A stretch of DNA of 43,381 nt from positions 1-43,381 of the IMG/VR virus record IMGVR_UViG_3300030329_002110, one strand, 5' to 3'. The notes beneath the pieces were generated by a model that was given only the letters and a program-made list of their open reading frames with translations, made no database searches and was not told the DNA's origin. A program made the position numbers and the translations under genes. The stretch is from a virus. Positions 31,318 through 41,094 of this stretch are shown here, piece after piece. Numbering within the stretch: the stretch's first letter is position 1; each line of letters begins with the position of its first letter.

Positions 31318-33011
31318 TGAGCGTATTTAATAGACCTATGTTTAGAATACCTGGTATGGGTAACAACCAACCTGGTGGTATCATGGCTAGTGGACCTAAT
31401 ATAATCAGAGCTAGTGTTCCAGGTAATGTTAGTAATCGCAATCAAATTACCTCTAACTTTACTATTCCTGCTAATTTATATGGAGGACAAACAAAAAAGA
31501 CAGTAGATCGAGGAGCGGGTGCAGGTGGTGTTGATACATCAGGTGAAAAAACTTTAGAAGAAAAAAAGAAAGAAAGTCTTTTAGAAAAATTTAAAAGAGA
31601 CGCACAGAAAAATTTAAACATTAGAACAGGTTCTTTAATGGTTGATGATCCTAATCCAGTAACAGGTTTTATGTCTCAACAAACGGATACCACTGATGAA
31701 GTAGGTGGAGACGTAGATACTGAGGAGTCTTTTTCTGGTGGGGATATTTCTTTAAAAGACGCTCCCTTATCAGACGAGGGAACTGCTAATGCAGGCATAG
31801 GAGATAATACACAAGAATCTGATGTAAATATTTTAAAAGGTTTTCAAAGTAATCAAAAACAATTATCTGACAAAGTACAAGCAGCGATTACAAATGTGGC
31901 GGCTGGTGTTGCAGATGCAAACGCTATAAAGATTGGTGGTAAAACATTAAGTGAAAATGCAGATGCACTGTATGCTAAAATGAGCGAAGAAGGTAAAGAG
32001 CCTACTCTTGCAGATATACAAGACGATGCTATACAATTATTAGGGTTTGATCCTAAAGAACTTCAAGGTGAGTTTGAAGAGGATCGAAAAGCATCTATCT
32101 TTTTGAACATGATGAAAGCTGGTCTTGCGATAGCAGCTGGTGAAAGTCCTAATGCTTTAACAAACGTAGCAAAAGGTTTTGCTGTGGGGTTACAAGGTTA
32201 CGGACAAGATGTAGATAAACTTACCACTCGATTACGAGAAGATCAAAGAGAAGCTAGATCGACTATGTATAATTTGTTAAAAGATAAAAAATCAGAAGAG
32301 ATTGCTAAAAGAGCTTTAGAGATACAAAAAATGAATGGCATCGTAAATCTACAAAGAACTCTTGTGGGTGATAAAAAAGATGATGCGATTCAACAATTTA
32401 ATCAACAAATGGCTGGTTACAAATGGAACTTAGATTTATTGTCCACTGCTGCTGACTTACAATTTAAAGAAAAGTCACTTGCGGTAACAAAAGATAATGC
32501 CGACAAAGTGTTTAAAGCTGCTCTTATAAAAGCAGAACCAGATGTTATTAAGATTTTAAAAAGAATGGGACACATTGGTGAGGACGGAACTCCTACTGAT
32601 ACAGGTAACGAGTTTCTAAAGAAATACCTTGATGAAGTTACCAAAGGCACTAGCACTCTGAAAGACAGTGAGTTTAATGTGAATAGAAGTATTATTGCAA
32701 GAGATGGTGTCATACCTAATACTTATATTAAAAAACCAGCGAATTATAATGACTTAACTAAAAGTCAAAAAGAATCATTTGGAGTTGCAGGTGTTGGTCT
32801 CGATGAGAAACTAACAAAAATTACTGGTCAACCTATACAACAGTTCAACGAACAAGTGAAGTTTATAAGATCAATGAAAAGTACAATTCCTAACTTAACT
32901 ATAAGCATACAAGATCTACCGAATGAGGTTCTTAGATACATAAACAAAAAAACTAAAGGTGTAAAACTTGTTGATACGTTACAACAACAAGGAATACTGA
33001 GTGGTAACTAA
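31317..33011 (+). CDS. Internal virion protein, helical
   Basis: 564 residues. Unstructured Asn/Gly/Pro N-terminus, Lys/Glu-rich linker (about 78-100), then a long helical body (about 165-430) with a hydrophobic patch NMMKAGLAIAAGESPNALTN and a QGYGQDVDKLTTRLREDQRE coiled-coil. A globular C-terminal part starts near KRMGHIGEDG. It lies between two ejection-type genes and is coupled to both (TAATGA, TAATG), supporting an internal-core role. No enzyme motif seen. Confidence 0.75.
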   Translation: MSVFNRPMFRIPGMGNNQPGGIMASGPNIIRASVPGNVSNRNQITSNFTIPANLYGGQTKKTVDRGAGAGGVDTSGEKTLEEKKKESLLEKFKRDAQKNLNIRTGSLMVDDPNPVTGFMSQQTDTTDEVGGDVDTEESFSGGDISLKDAPLSDEGTANAGIGDNTQESDVNILKGFQSNQKQLSDKVQAAITNVAAGVADANAIKIGGKTLSENADALYAKMSEEGKEPTLADIQDDAIQLLGFDPKELQGEFEEDRKASIFLNMMKAGLAIAAGESPNALTNVAKGFAVGLQGYGQDVDKLTTRLREDQREARSTMYNLLKDKKSEEIAKRALEIQKMNGIVNLQRTLVGDKKDDAIQQFNQQMAGYKWNLDLLSTAADLQFKEKSLAVTKDNADKVFKAALIKAEPDVIKILKRMGHIGEDGTPTDTGNEFLKKYLDEVTKGTSTLKDSEFNVNRSIIARDGVIPNTYIKKPANYNDLTKSQKESFGVAGVGLDEKLTKITGQPIQQFNEQVKFIRSMKSTIPNLTISIQDLPNEVLRYINKKTKGVKLVDTLQQQGILSGN

Positions 33012-36000
33012 TGCCGAACTATATAGTAGATGGTAAAAGCTATTTCTTCGCAAATGAAATTAGTCAAGATGAAGCAGAAGAGATTGTAAAAAAATATTTT
33101 GGAAATGATAATCAAGCCTTGGCAGAAGAGGGCGAACCAGAATTTAGTGATTATCAAGATCCACAAGATGAAGGTGCTTTACAAGAAATAGGCGAGGGTT
33201 TTATTTCTGGTGCTATTGGTATACCACAAGGTATAGCAGAAACTATTTCAAGTGTTATTGATCTTGGTGCAGGCACAGATTATACGAGTGCTATAACTCA
33301 ATCATTTAATAATTTTAGAAATAGACACGGCATAGATCCAGCAGGTGCCGCTGGTAAAATTACAGAAGGATTAGTTCAGTTTGGTGTGCCAGGCATTGGT
33401 GCCGCTATGGCAGTTTCTAAGTTCAGTAAACTTGGCAGAATGGCAAGAGGCACAGATAAGATGAGAGCCGATAGAGGTTCTCTAAAGACAATGAAGATTA
33501 CAAAACAGCCTTTAGATCCAAAACCGTTAACTCGTAGCCAAAAATTTGGATTAGCTGTTCATCAAATCGCGGCGGCTGGTGCGGCAGATGCAGTTGTGGC
33601 TACAGATGGAACGCAGACTCTTGGTGATTTTTTTGAGGGTGGATACGGTCCTTTTTTTGCTACAAAAGATGTTCTAGGTTTTGAGGGTAGAGAAAGAGCC
33701 GCCGCTAGAATATATAACAAAGTATTAGCTCATGGTCTTACTGGCTCTATTATGGCTGGAACTTTACCTCCAGTGATTGGTGCTGGAATTAATTTTTCTG
33801 CAAAAATAGGTGCAGCCACATCAAGAGAGGTTGGTCTTGCCGTCCCAGGTGCAGCGATAGGTGCTGCCGTTGGAGCGTTTGATGAAGCGGCACAAGGAAA
33901 AGAATTAAAAGATTTTGATTTTGGAAAGATTGGAACCAGTGCGGCATATGGTGCAGGACTTGGTGCTGGTGCTGGTGTTGGATCACGAGTCTTAAGAGGT
34001 GTATCTCAAAAGGCTGGAGAAGCGATTGTAAAACAAGAGGACAAGTACATAAGAAGAGAGTTCGCTGAGCCAGGTGTAATCAACACATTACAAAGAGCAG
34101 TTGGGATAACTTTGTCAGCTTTTAGATCAAGAGGATTTTTACCAGAACCTGTAGCAAGAGTTAAGTCTCTAGTAAATCCAGCCATCGAAGGTGACATAAA
34201 AATAGCAGAAAAAGCGTTAAAAGAAGTAGATAAAAAAATAGACGAAGTTTTAAAAGGCACTACTGAAGAGTTTGCAGATTATAGAAAACTACCAGATATA
34301 ACAAAACAAAAATTAATTAACAATTTTATGGATGTTCTTGAAGGAGCTGACATAAGCACTCTTCGAATACCACAAGCGTTATACGATCAATATGTAAAAG
34401 CTAAAGAGATTATTGATGATTTATCTAGAAGAGTCATGGAAACTGGTGCAGCCAAAAGTTTACCAGAGACATCTGTTTCTGGTATAATGTCTAGAGACGA
34501 ATTTAGAAATCAAGTCATAGAAAATATAAACAAAGGCGGATACTTATCTAGAAACTACCAGATATTTAACGATAATAATTTTAAACTTTCTAGGAAGATG
34601 AGAGAAGAGTTAGTTAAACAAATCGTTGATGGTAGAGGTGTAGATATAAAACATGTTCAAAAGTTTTTAAAAGATGAACCAGAAAGTTTAAGATTTGATA
34701 ATGAATTTGTTGATAGATTTAGAGAAGGATTAAGAACAAGAGATCCAGCTAGAGCTAAACTCAGTGCGGCACAAGCTGAAAGATATATAGATAATGTTAC
34801 AAACCACTATCAAAACTTGAAAAACTCTACAATTAAAGGTAATTCGATAGCTTCTTTTGATGTTCCAGTTGTAAGAATGAATCCAGCTGTTTTAAATAAA
34901 TCAAAAGTAGACAATGAAATACTTAGAACAATATTAGGTGAAGTAAGAAATCCAAAAGAGGCGTACATGCACACCGTTGCAGAGCTATCTAATTTTATTT
35001 CAGCAGACGCTTTTTACTCTAGCTTTAAACAATTCGTAGACGATGCGATTGCTAAGACAGGTCCTGATGAAATTCCTTTGTATATCGACACAAATAAATT
35101 GATCGCTTCTAAACTCAGTGAGATAAACGCAGCTAGAGCACAACAAAATTTACCACTTGTATCGAGATTAAGTGAATTGGAAAGATTTGATCCTGCGGCA
35201 ACAAAAAAAATCTTAAACGAAATAAGACAAGATCTCAACTCAAGAGGTGGAAACATGGCGTATTCTATCTTAGGACGTAACGGTGATTTAGATCCAGGTA
35301 CTTTTTCTGCGAATAGTGTGTTTGGTGAAATGTATGGATACGCTATTCCTAAACCCATGTACGAAGCATTGACCAATGTCATCAACGAAAGAACAAGTGT
35401 ATTTGGAGACATATTCAGAGCTATCTATTATCCAATGATAAAATTAAAAGGTATCTCTCAGTATGCTAAAACTATTTTATCACCGATCACGCAAGTTAGA
35501 AACGTCACATCTGCCTCTTTGTTTGCACTAGCAAATGGTAATGTTGGTAAAAACGCTAGTTTGTTTGAGTCTGTTGATATAGTTCTTAGAGATTTAATTG
35601 ATAAAGAACTCACAATAAAAGGTGGTGGCACGATTAAAAAAGCCACAAGAGATCGTTTTGATTTTTCTTTAAATGATGAAGTTCTAGACTTTTTAGTAGA
35701 TCTTCAAAGAAGAGGTGTGATTGGTAGTTCGGCACAACTTAGAGAGATACAAGCAAACTTAAGACAGAACTTAGGTTACAAGGGTGTAAATGATCCAACA
35801 GAGGTGGCTGCTCAAAGAGCACCTCAAGGTTCGGAATTAGACGATGTTAGCGTTGTATCTGATTTTGAAATAGCAAGAGGTGCTGCAAGAAACAGAAATG
35901 TAGAAGACTCGTTGAACAGACAAGGCGAAAGATTAGAATTTCCAAAAGATCCTACTGGATTAAAAGGTATGGGTAAAACTGTATTGAAGGGATCTATGAA

Positions 36001-37807
36001 TTTAGGTAAGCGTTTTCTTGATAAATCAGAGGGTTTGTATAAAGGTGGTGACGACATTTGGAAAATATATAGCTATGCTTTTGAACTACAGAAGTTAAGA
36101 AATGCCAAGGCTAAAATAGGAACTGACTTCGCGGACAACGCTTCATTAAGAAGACAACAGTTAATAGAATTTGGTAAACACATAGGCAAAAGAAAAGGTG
36201 AAGGCATCGATGAAGCCATGAGAAGAACTGCCGCCGACACAGTTCGTAACACAGTTCCGAACTATGAACTTGTGCCAGAGTTTATCAAAGGTTTAAGAGG
36301 CATACCTCTTGGAAACTTTATAGCGTTCCCAGCAGAAATTTTAAGAACTGGTTTTAATGTTTTAGATGTAGCAGCCAAAGAATTAGAAAGTCCTATACAA
36401 TCAATTAGAGAAATAGGAATGAAAAGATTGATGGGTGGCATAGCTGCTTTTAGCATAGTTGGGCCTGGACTTCAAAAGTTGGCACAGACATTGACCGATA
36501 CAACTGACGAAGAGATATCAGCTGCAAATAGACTTGCAGCAAGTTGGCAGAGAAACTCTTTGTTGATACCAGTAGGCAGAGATGATAATGATAACTTTGA
36601 GTTTATTGATTTTAGTCATACCAATCCATATGATTTATTGTCTAGAGGGTATAGAACCGTTTTAAATTCTTATAAAGAAGCAGATGCACAGAGTGCAGAT
36701 TTTAAAGGTAAAGTTACGAGAGTCATGTTTGACAGTTTGAGTGAATACATGGTTCCTTTTTTAGATTACTCGATGGTTTTTTCTGCACTTCAAGATTCTT
36801 TACCTACAGCAATGGGTGGTCGTGGAGGCAGAACAAGATCTGGTGCAAAAGTATACAGACCTCAAGATTCAAGACCCGTGGCATTTGAAAAGTCTATGTT
36901 GCATATGTTCAATACAATATTACCAGGTGCTATACCCGTGAGAATACCAGTCGGTGCAGACACTGGTGCGGCTGCTTACCTTTTTGGGTCAGGCGATTTT
37001 CAACCTGTTAAAGCTATAGAAAAATCTAGATTTTTAAGAGGTGTGTTTGGTCCAGACGGTGAACCAGAGCCTACCACTGGTAAGACTTATAAACAAGGAG
37101 CAGAATTATTTAGAGCATTTACTGGTTTAAATAGTCAAACTCTAGATCTCCCTAGACTTTTAGAATTTAAATCACAAGAATTTAAACAGAAAAGATCTGG
37201 CACTGCTACACTATTCAACGAAGTTTTAAGAATTGAAGACGCTTCTCCAGAACAAATCATAGAAGCATACAAAAGAGCAGATGACGCTAGACTCAAAGTA
37301 TTTAGAGAAATGGCTGTATCTGTGGACGATTTAGAAACTTTAGGATTGGGTGTAGGAGAAATTAGAAAAATAATGAAAGATGCTCAGTTAGGTAAAGAAG
37401 AAATTAATTCTATTCTTAACGACATTTACATCCCTTTCAAACCAAGCCGAGAAAAATTAATAGATGCTCAAAACAAAAAGGGTCTTTACATTCCGTTTGG
37501 AGAACTAAATATAATGAGGTCTATGAGAAGAGGGGACTCTTTGAGAAAAGAAGAGGAACCAGAAACAGATCCAGTCAGTAATTTATTTGGCATTACTCCT
37601 AATCAAACTCCTACAAACCTTCCAAATTTTGGTGGAGCACCCACAAATGTGGCAGAAGCTGAACCACAACAATCAGAGCCTTTCTTTGGTAATGTGCAGA
37701 CTGCAAGTGTTCAACCAAGTGCTGGAGTTAGAACAACTCCTTCTTTTCTTGGAAGTAACCCAGAAGAAATTTTGAAAAATTTAGATATAGCTAGGAGAAC
37801 TGGATGA
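33011..37807 (+). CDS. Giant internal/ejection protein, polyvalent-type
   Basis: 1598 residues, complete. N-terminus MPNYIVDGKSYFFANEISQD is a small conserved entry domain. Gly/Ala-rich amphipathic stretches follow (about 55-140 and 240-330, including GAAIGAAVGAFDEAAQGKE), then a long helical body. A conserved block near ISQYAKTILSPITQVRNVTS (about 815-835) is typical of marine phage large internal proteins. The C-terminus ends PSFLGSNPEEILKNLDIARR. No lytic transglycosylase motif was identified, unlike T7 gp16. Probably ejected with DNA. Overlaps the endolysin start by ATGA. Confidence 0.78.
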   Translation: MPNYIVDGKSYFFANEISQDEAEEIVKKYFGNDNQALAEEGEPEFSDYQDPQDEGALQEIGEGFISGAIGIPQGIAETISSVIDLGAGTDYTSAITQSFNNFRNRHGIDPAGAAGKITEGLVQFGVPGIGAAMAVSKFSKLGRMARGTDKMRADRGSLKTMKITKQPLDPKPLTRSQKFGLAVHQIAAAGAADAVVATDGTQTLGDFFEGGYGPFFATKDVLGFEGRERAAARIYNKVLAHGLTGSIMAGTLPPVIGAGINFSAKIGAATSREVGLAVPGAAIGAAVGAFDEAAQGKELKDFDFGKIGTSAAYGAGLGAGAGVGSRVLRGVSQKAGEAIVKQEDKYIRREFAEPGVINTLQRAVGITLSAFRSRGFLPEPVARVKSLVNPAIEGDIKIAEKALKEVDKKIDEVLKGTTEEFADYRKLPDITKQKLINNFMDVLEGADISTLRIPQALYDQYVKAKEIIDDLSRRVMETGAAKSLPETSVSGIMSRDEFRNQVIENINKGGYLSRNYQIFNDNNFKLSRKMREELVKQIVDGRGVDIKHVQKFLKDEPESLRFDNEFVDRFREGLRTRDPARAKLSAAQAERYIDNVTNHYQNLKNSTIKGNSIASFDVPVVRMNPAVLNKSKVDNEILRTILGEVRNPKEAYMHTVAELSNFISADAFYSSFKQFVDDAIAKTGPDEIPLYIDTNKLIASKLSEINAARAQQNLPLVSRLSELERFDPAATKKILNEIRQDLNSRGGNMAYSILGRNGDLDPGTFSANSVFGEMYGYAIPKPMYEALTNVINERTSVFGDIFRAIYYPMIKLKGISQYAKTILSPITQVRNVTSASLFALANGNVGKNASLFESVDIVLRDLIDKELTIKGGGTIKKATRDRFDFSLNDEVLDFLVDLQRRGVIGSSAQLREIQANLRQNLGYKGVNDPTEVAAQRAPQGSELDDVSVVSDFEIARGAARNRNVEDSLNRQGERLEFPKDPTGLKGMGKTVLKGSMNLGKRFLDKSEGLYKGGDDIWKIYSYAFELQKLRNAKAKIGTDFADNASLRRQQLIEFGKHIGKRKGEGIDEAMRRTAADTVRNTVPNYELVPEFIKGLRGIPLGNFIAFPAEILRTGFNVLDVAAKELESPIQSIREIGMKRLMGGIAAFSIVGPGLQKLAQTLTDTTDEEISAANRLAASWQRNSLLIPVGRDDNDNFEFIDFSHTNPYDLLSRGYRTVLNSYKEADAQSADFKGKVTRVMFDSLSEYMVPFLDYSMVFSALQDSLPTAMGGRGGRTRSGAKVYRPQDSRPVAFEKSMLHMFNTILPGAIPVRIPVGADTGAAAYLFGSGDFQPVKAIEKSRFLRGVFGPDGEPEPTTGKTYKQGAELFRAFTGLNSQTLDLPRLLEFKSQEFKQKRSGTATLFNEVLRIEDASPEQIIEAYKRADDARLKVFREMAVSVDDLETLGLGVGEIRKIMKDAQLGKEEINSILNDIYIPFKPSREKLIDAQNKKGLYIPFGELNIMRSMRRGDSLRKEEEPETDPVSNLFGITPNQTPTNLPNFGGAPTNVAEAEPQQSEPFFGNVQTASVQPSAGVRTTPSFLGSNPEEILKNLDIARRTG

Positions 37808-38265
37808 GACTATCACCACACTTTACATTAAGTGAGTTTACAAAATCACAAACAGCAGAACGAAAAGGTATCGACAATACACCAGAGCCAATACATATTA
37901 AGTGCATGGAAACACTCTGTATAAATGTGTTAGAGCCTATCAGAGAACATTTTAACAAACCCATGACAATAAATTCTGGGTATCGCAGTGTGGATTTGTG
38001 TGAGGCGATTGGCTCAAAAGCAACCAGTCAACATGCAAAAGGAGAAGCGGCGGATATAGAAATAGCAGGCATAAGCAACGCAGACCTTGCTGTGTTTATC
38101 AAAGATAATCTTTCTTTCGATCAACTTATTTTAGAATGTTACGATCAAGCAAAAGGTCCCAGCTCTGGTTGGGTGCATGTGTCTTTTGTAGGGCAACCAG
38201 AAAACAGATTAGATGTGTTAACTTACGATAGGTCAAATGGATATAGGAAGGGTTTGATTTTCTAA
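37804..38265 (+). CDS. Endolysin, peptidase M15 (D-Ala-D-Ala carboxypeptidase-like)
   Basis: 153 residues, no signal peptide. A zinc peptidase that cuts peptidoglycan stem peptides. Metal ligands are visible: His77 and Asp84 in SQHAKGEAADIEI and His125 in GWVHVSF; INSGYRSVDLCEAIG precedes them as in the M15_3 subfamily, and LILEC supplies a likely catalytic Glu111. The start overlaps the giant protein stop (ATGA). It acts with the holin at 8223, far away in the same direction. Confidence 0.9.
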   Translation: MRLSPHFTLSEFTKSQTAERKGIDNTPEPIHIKCMETLCINVLEPIREHFNKPMTINSGYRSVDLCEAIGSKATSQHAKGEAADIEIAGISNADLAVFIKDNLSFDQLILECYDQAKGPSSGWVHVSFVGQPENRLDVLTYDRSNGYRKGLIF

Positions 38266-38268
38266 CAG

Positions 38269-38910
38269 ATGGCTACGTTAGTTGTGAACCTACCCTCAAT
38301 AGATGTATGGGTACGAAAAGAATATTTAAGAGATGGCGAAGACGGACATGGTGAGTTTGTCAAAGGCATTTGGGTTACTGCGAAATCTATTCCAAGTCGA
38401 GCTTTCTATTTTGAAACTTACCTTCCAGACTATGGTGCTCTTTATGATAAACTACCTATTAGTGCTTTTACTGTTAAACCACAAACCCCGACTCCAGATA
38501 TGGATCTTTATAATCTCCAGTTTTGGAATTGCATGGACTATGGCGTGGTGGCAATCAGTAAACAATTTATAGGCTCGATGGACTTCGAAGTCTATACAAG
38601 AGATCATGGTATCCTCAAAGGATCGTATGTCTGCACTCTTGATAATTATCACGAGAACATAGACAATATTGATTATTCAACAAGTGAGAAACCAGCAGAG
38701 CATAAGTCACACAATTTATTAGAGTTAGAGAACGGACAGTTCTGTTTGTATCCAAACAACAGAATGAGAGTATACGACAATTCGCTCACACCAGACGAAC
38801 CATTACAACCAGATTTCAAAGTTAGTACAGAAATATATCAAGTAGAGAATGGACAAAAGTTTAGACTCGGAGATACAGATGAATATTTTTGGAAAGCAAA
38901 GGATGAATGA
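38269..38910 (+). CDS. Conserved marine phage protein of unknown function
   Basis: 213 residues, no recognised domain. Conserved-looking segments are VNLPSIDVWVRKEYLRDGED, HGEFVKGIWVTAKSIPSRAF and ETYLPDYGALYDKLPISAF, which I recall in marine phage genomes without a known role. It is beta-rich, acidic and Tyr/Asp-rich at the C-terminus. It starts three bases after the endolysin. No strong clue to function. Confidence 0.75.
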   Translation: MATLVVNLPSIDVWVRKEYLRDGEDGHGEFVKGIWVTAKSIPSRAFYFETYLPDYGALYDKLPISAFTVKPQTPTPDMDLYNLQFWNCMDYGVVAISKQFIGSMDFEVYTRDHGILKGSYVCTLDNYHENIDNIDYSTSEKPAEHKSHNLLELENGQFCLYPNNRMRVYDNSLTPDEPLQPDFKVSTEIYQVENGQKFRLGDTDEYFWKAKDE

Positions 38911-39089
38911 TTGAGTTCTTGTTGATCTTTATGATAGACGAAAAAGTCGTAGATAGGACACAAAGATTTCAAAGCGTAGACAGATGTTTGTATTTTGCTG
39001 AAAGATTAACGGCTCAACCAAACGTCCCTAACGAAGATGGAAAACCTGGTAAAATCATAGCATATTGTAAGCCTGTTCGAAAAAATTAA
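38907..39089 (+). CDS. Small protein with hydrophobic N-terminus
   Basis: 60 residues. A short hydrophobic start (MIEFLLIFMIDEKVVDRTQR) then a polar domain with two Cys (about 27 and 54). It overlaps its neighbour by ATGA and is the last gene of the rightward module. Short proteins with an N-terminal hydrophobic patch and a C-terminal YCKPV-like end are recalled from marine phages; function is unknown. Confidence 0.7.
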   Translation: MIEFLLIFMIDEKVVDRTQRFQSVDRCLYFAERLTAQPNVPNEDGKPGKIIAYCKPVRKN

Positions 39090-39183
39090 GCTCTCAGACG
39101 CTCATAGAGAGGCGAAACGATACCCCTCTAGTATGATTCTACCTTGGAAAAGACTCTTCTTTTGTAGCTTTTTGTAATCGCTA
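39090..39183. other. Convergent intergenic region
   Basis: Ninety-four bases between the rightward late module and the leftward replication module. It holds an imperfect AGAGG/CCTCT pairing (about 39112-39128) and a 6-bp A/T stem AAAAGA-CTCT-TCTTTT (39148-39163) followed by CTTTTTG. A weak bidirectional terminator is possible but no classic G/C-rich stem with a T-run is present. Confidence 0.4.
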
Positions 39184-41094
39184 CTATCCAACTTCCCCCC
39201 AATTTTGACCCATTTCAACGTCTACTTCGAAGGGTATTTTAAGTTCTGGTATACAATTACACATGATGTCTTTAATTTGCTCCACTTGCTTGTGGTTTTC
39301 AATATTAAAACATAGTTCATCATGCACAGTTAACATTGGAGATAGTCCAGCTTCGTAACAATCGACCATTGCTTTCTTAGTTTGATCGGCACTCGACCCT
39401 TGAATCAATCTATTCAGCGCCTTGTATGTAAAAGCTCTTCTGATTCTACCCTTGCCACCATATTCATCAATAGCTTCTTTCATGGGTAGCGCTTTATTAT
39501 ATGTATACGAGATAGGTTCATACATATTAAACCTACATTTACGACCCAACCAAGTTCTGATCACTCCACTATCAGCAGCTCTTCGCATGGCTTTATCAGA
39601 GACTGATTTTAGAAAAGGAACTTTATCATTGTATTTATCAAGAAGACTTGTTGCCTCTTCCATTGACAGATCAAGTATGTTCGCCAGCTTGCCTTTACCC
39701 ATGCCATACATCAAACCAAGGTTAACTGTCTTCGCTTGTTTTCTCGGTATACCAGCAATATCTGCAACGATCTGATGAAAGTCAGCCTCTCCTTTTTTAT
39801 ACAAAGCTACAACATCATCTATCTGTGGATGTCTGTCTATGCCTGTCAATGTGGCACAATAATGCACAAGCCATCTTGGTTCTTGTGAAGCATAGTCAAA
39901 TGATCCCCACTTACAATCTGCCTCTGGAATAAACAAACCTCTAATTATTTTTTTAATATACGGATCTCGTGCAGGTATCTGTTGCAAATTAGGATTGCTT
40001 GAGCTAAATCTACCAGTAACAGTGCCTCCACCATCAGAACGTAAAGGATGAAAGTCACAATGTATACGACCATTATGAGAGTGTTCAAGAATTGTATCGA
40101 TAAAAGTCGTATTGGCTTTATTGACCTCCCTTATCTTTATAATTTTTTTCGCAATCGGGTGACTATGATTTGCAAGAAACTGTTTTGTAAAGGCGGGGGC
40201 CCTGGACTTCTCTGTGCGAGAATACGAAAGTCCTACCGCATCAAAGACCTTTGCTACAGATGTGGCGACCCACGGTTCCAACGCAACTTTTGTTTCCGCG
40301 GCTATCTCATCAAGTAGTTTCTTCTCCAAAGTTATCAATTCTTTTTTAACTTGTTCTGCCCTTACGAGATCAACTCGTACACCTTTTGTTTTCATATCAA
40401 GAAGCAAAGGTGTGAGTCTTGTCTCCAAATCAAAGATACCACTACATTCTTCTTTTGTTATTTGTTTTCGAAGTTCATTCCACAATCTCAAAGTTATTGA
40501 AGCGTCATGCTCTGCATATGCACCAACATAACGAGGTGGTAATCTCCACATGCCAGACTTCGGATCTACACCAAACTCTTCAGCAGCACTCTTGAGCATC
40601 TTCTCATCTTTGTATGTACTTAAGTAGTCTCCAGCAAGAGAGTTAAGATTATAGTATCTTCTATTCTCATTGAGTAAAGGTGCAGCCACCATCGTATCTC
40701 TGATCTTGCCCTTGACTTCTATGCCCTCTGCTCGAAGCCAACCAAGATCGTACAACGCATTGTGGAACACGAAAGTTTTAGTTGTATCTTTACATAACTC
40801 TGTAAGCCATTGATATATAACTCTTTTTGGCATGTTGCCAACTGTATGTGCCACTGGGAAATACCAAGCACTATCTCCAGCTGCAACTGCTATACCTATA
40901 ATATGTCCGTCTTTTCTACACCAACCAGGTCCTAACTTTAAAAGGTTCTCATCTCTTGTCTCCAAGTCTATGGCTATCGTATCATACTGCGATAGATCTG
41001 GTATTGTTTCTGGTGGAGTCCAATCAGAATCCACATTACCCCATGCTACATCTTTTATATCTTGTTCAAGTAGATGATATTGATCACTTGTCAT
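39184..41094 (-). CDS. polA: Family A DNA polymerase with 3'-5' exonuclease (PolA), Leu at position 762
   Basis: 636 residues, no 5' nuclease domain. Exonuclease motifs: AIDLETRD (Asp43, Glu45), FHNALYDLGWL (Asp116), YAEHD (Tyr193, Asp197). Polymerase motifs: A is FDYASQEPRWL (Asp400) in place of the usual DYSQIELR; B is RKQAKTVNLGLMYGMG (Arg451, Lys455, Tyr463) with Leu459 at the Escherichia coli Phe762 position; C is VHDELCF (Asp592, Glu593). All catalytic carboxylates are intact, so it should be active and proofreading. Phage Leu762 polymerases have been linked to slower synthesis and higher fidelity. ATGA overlap with the upstream gene. Confidence 0.95.
   Translation of the reverse strand: MTSDQYHLLEQDIKDVAWGNVDSDWTPPETIPDLSQYDTIAIDLETRDENLLKLGPGWCRKDGHIIGIAVAAGDSAWYFPVAHTVGNMPKRVIYQWLTELCKDTTKTFVFHNALYDLGWLRAEGIEVKGKIRDTMVAAPLLNENRRYYNLNSLAGDYLSTYKDEKMLKSAAEEFGVDPKSGMWRLPPRYVGAYAEHDASITLRLWNELRKQITKEECSGIFDLETRLTPLLLDMKTKGVRVDLVRAEQVKKELITLEKKLLDEIAAETKVALEPWVATSVAKVFDAVGLSYSRTEKSRAPAFTKQFLANHSHPIAKKIIKIREVNKANTTFIDTILEHSHNGRIHCDFHPLRSDGGGTVTGRFSSSNPNLQQIPARDPYIKKIIRGLFIPEADCKWGSFDYASQEPRWLVHYCATLTGIDRHPQIDDVVALYKKGEADFHQIVADIAGIPRKQAKTVNLGLMYGMGKGKLANILDLSMEEATSLLDKYNDKVPFLKSVSDKAMRRAADSGVIRTWLGRKCRFNMYEPISYTYNKALPMKEAIDEYGGKGRIRRAFTYKALNRLIQGSSADQTKKAMVDCYEAGLSPMLTVHDELCFNIENHKQVEQIKDIMCNCIPELKIPFEVDVEMGQNWGEVG

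Noticed and set aside
39148-39175. Terminator at the convergent junction
   Set aside because: The stem is only six A/T-rich pairs with a short T tract; kept as an intergenic note rather than a called terminator.
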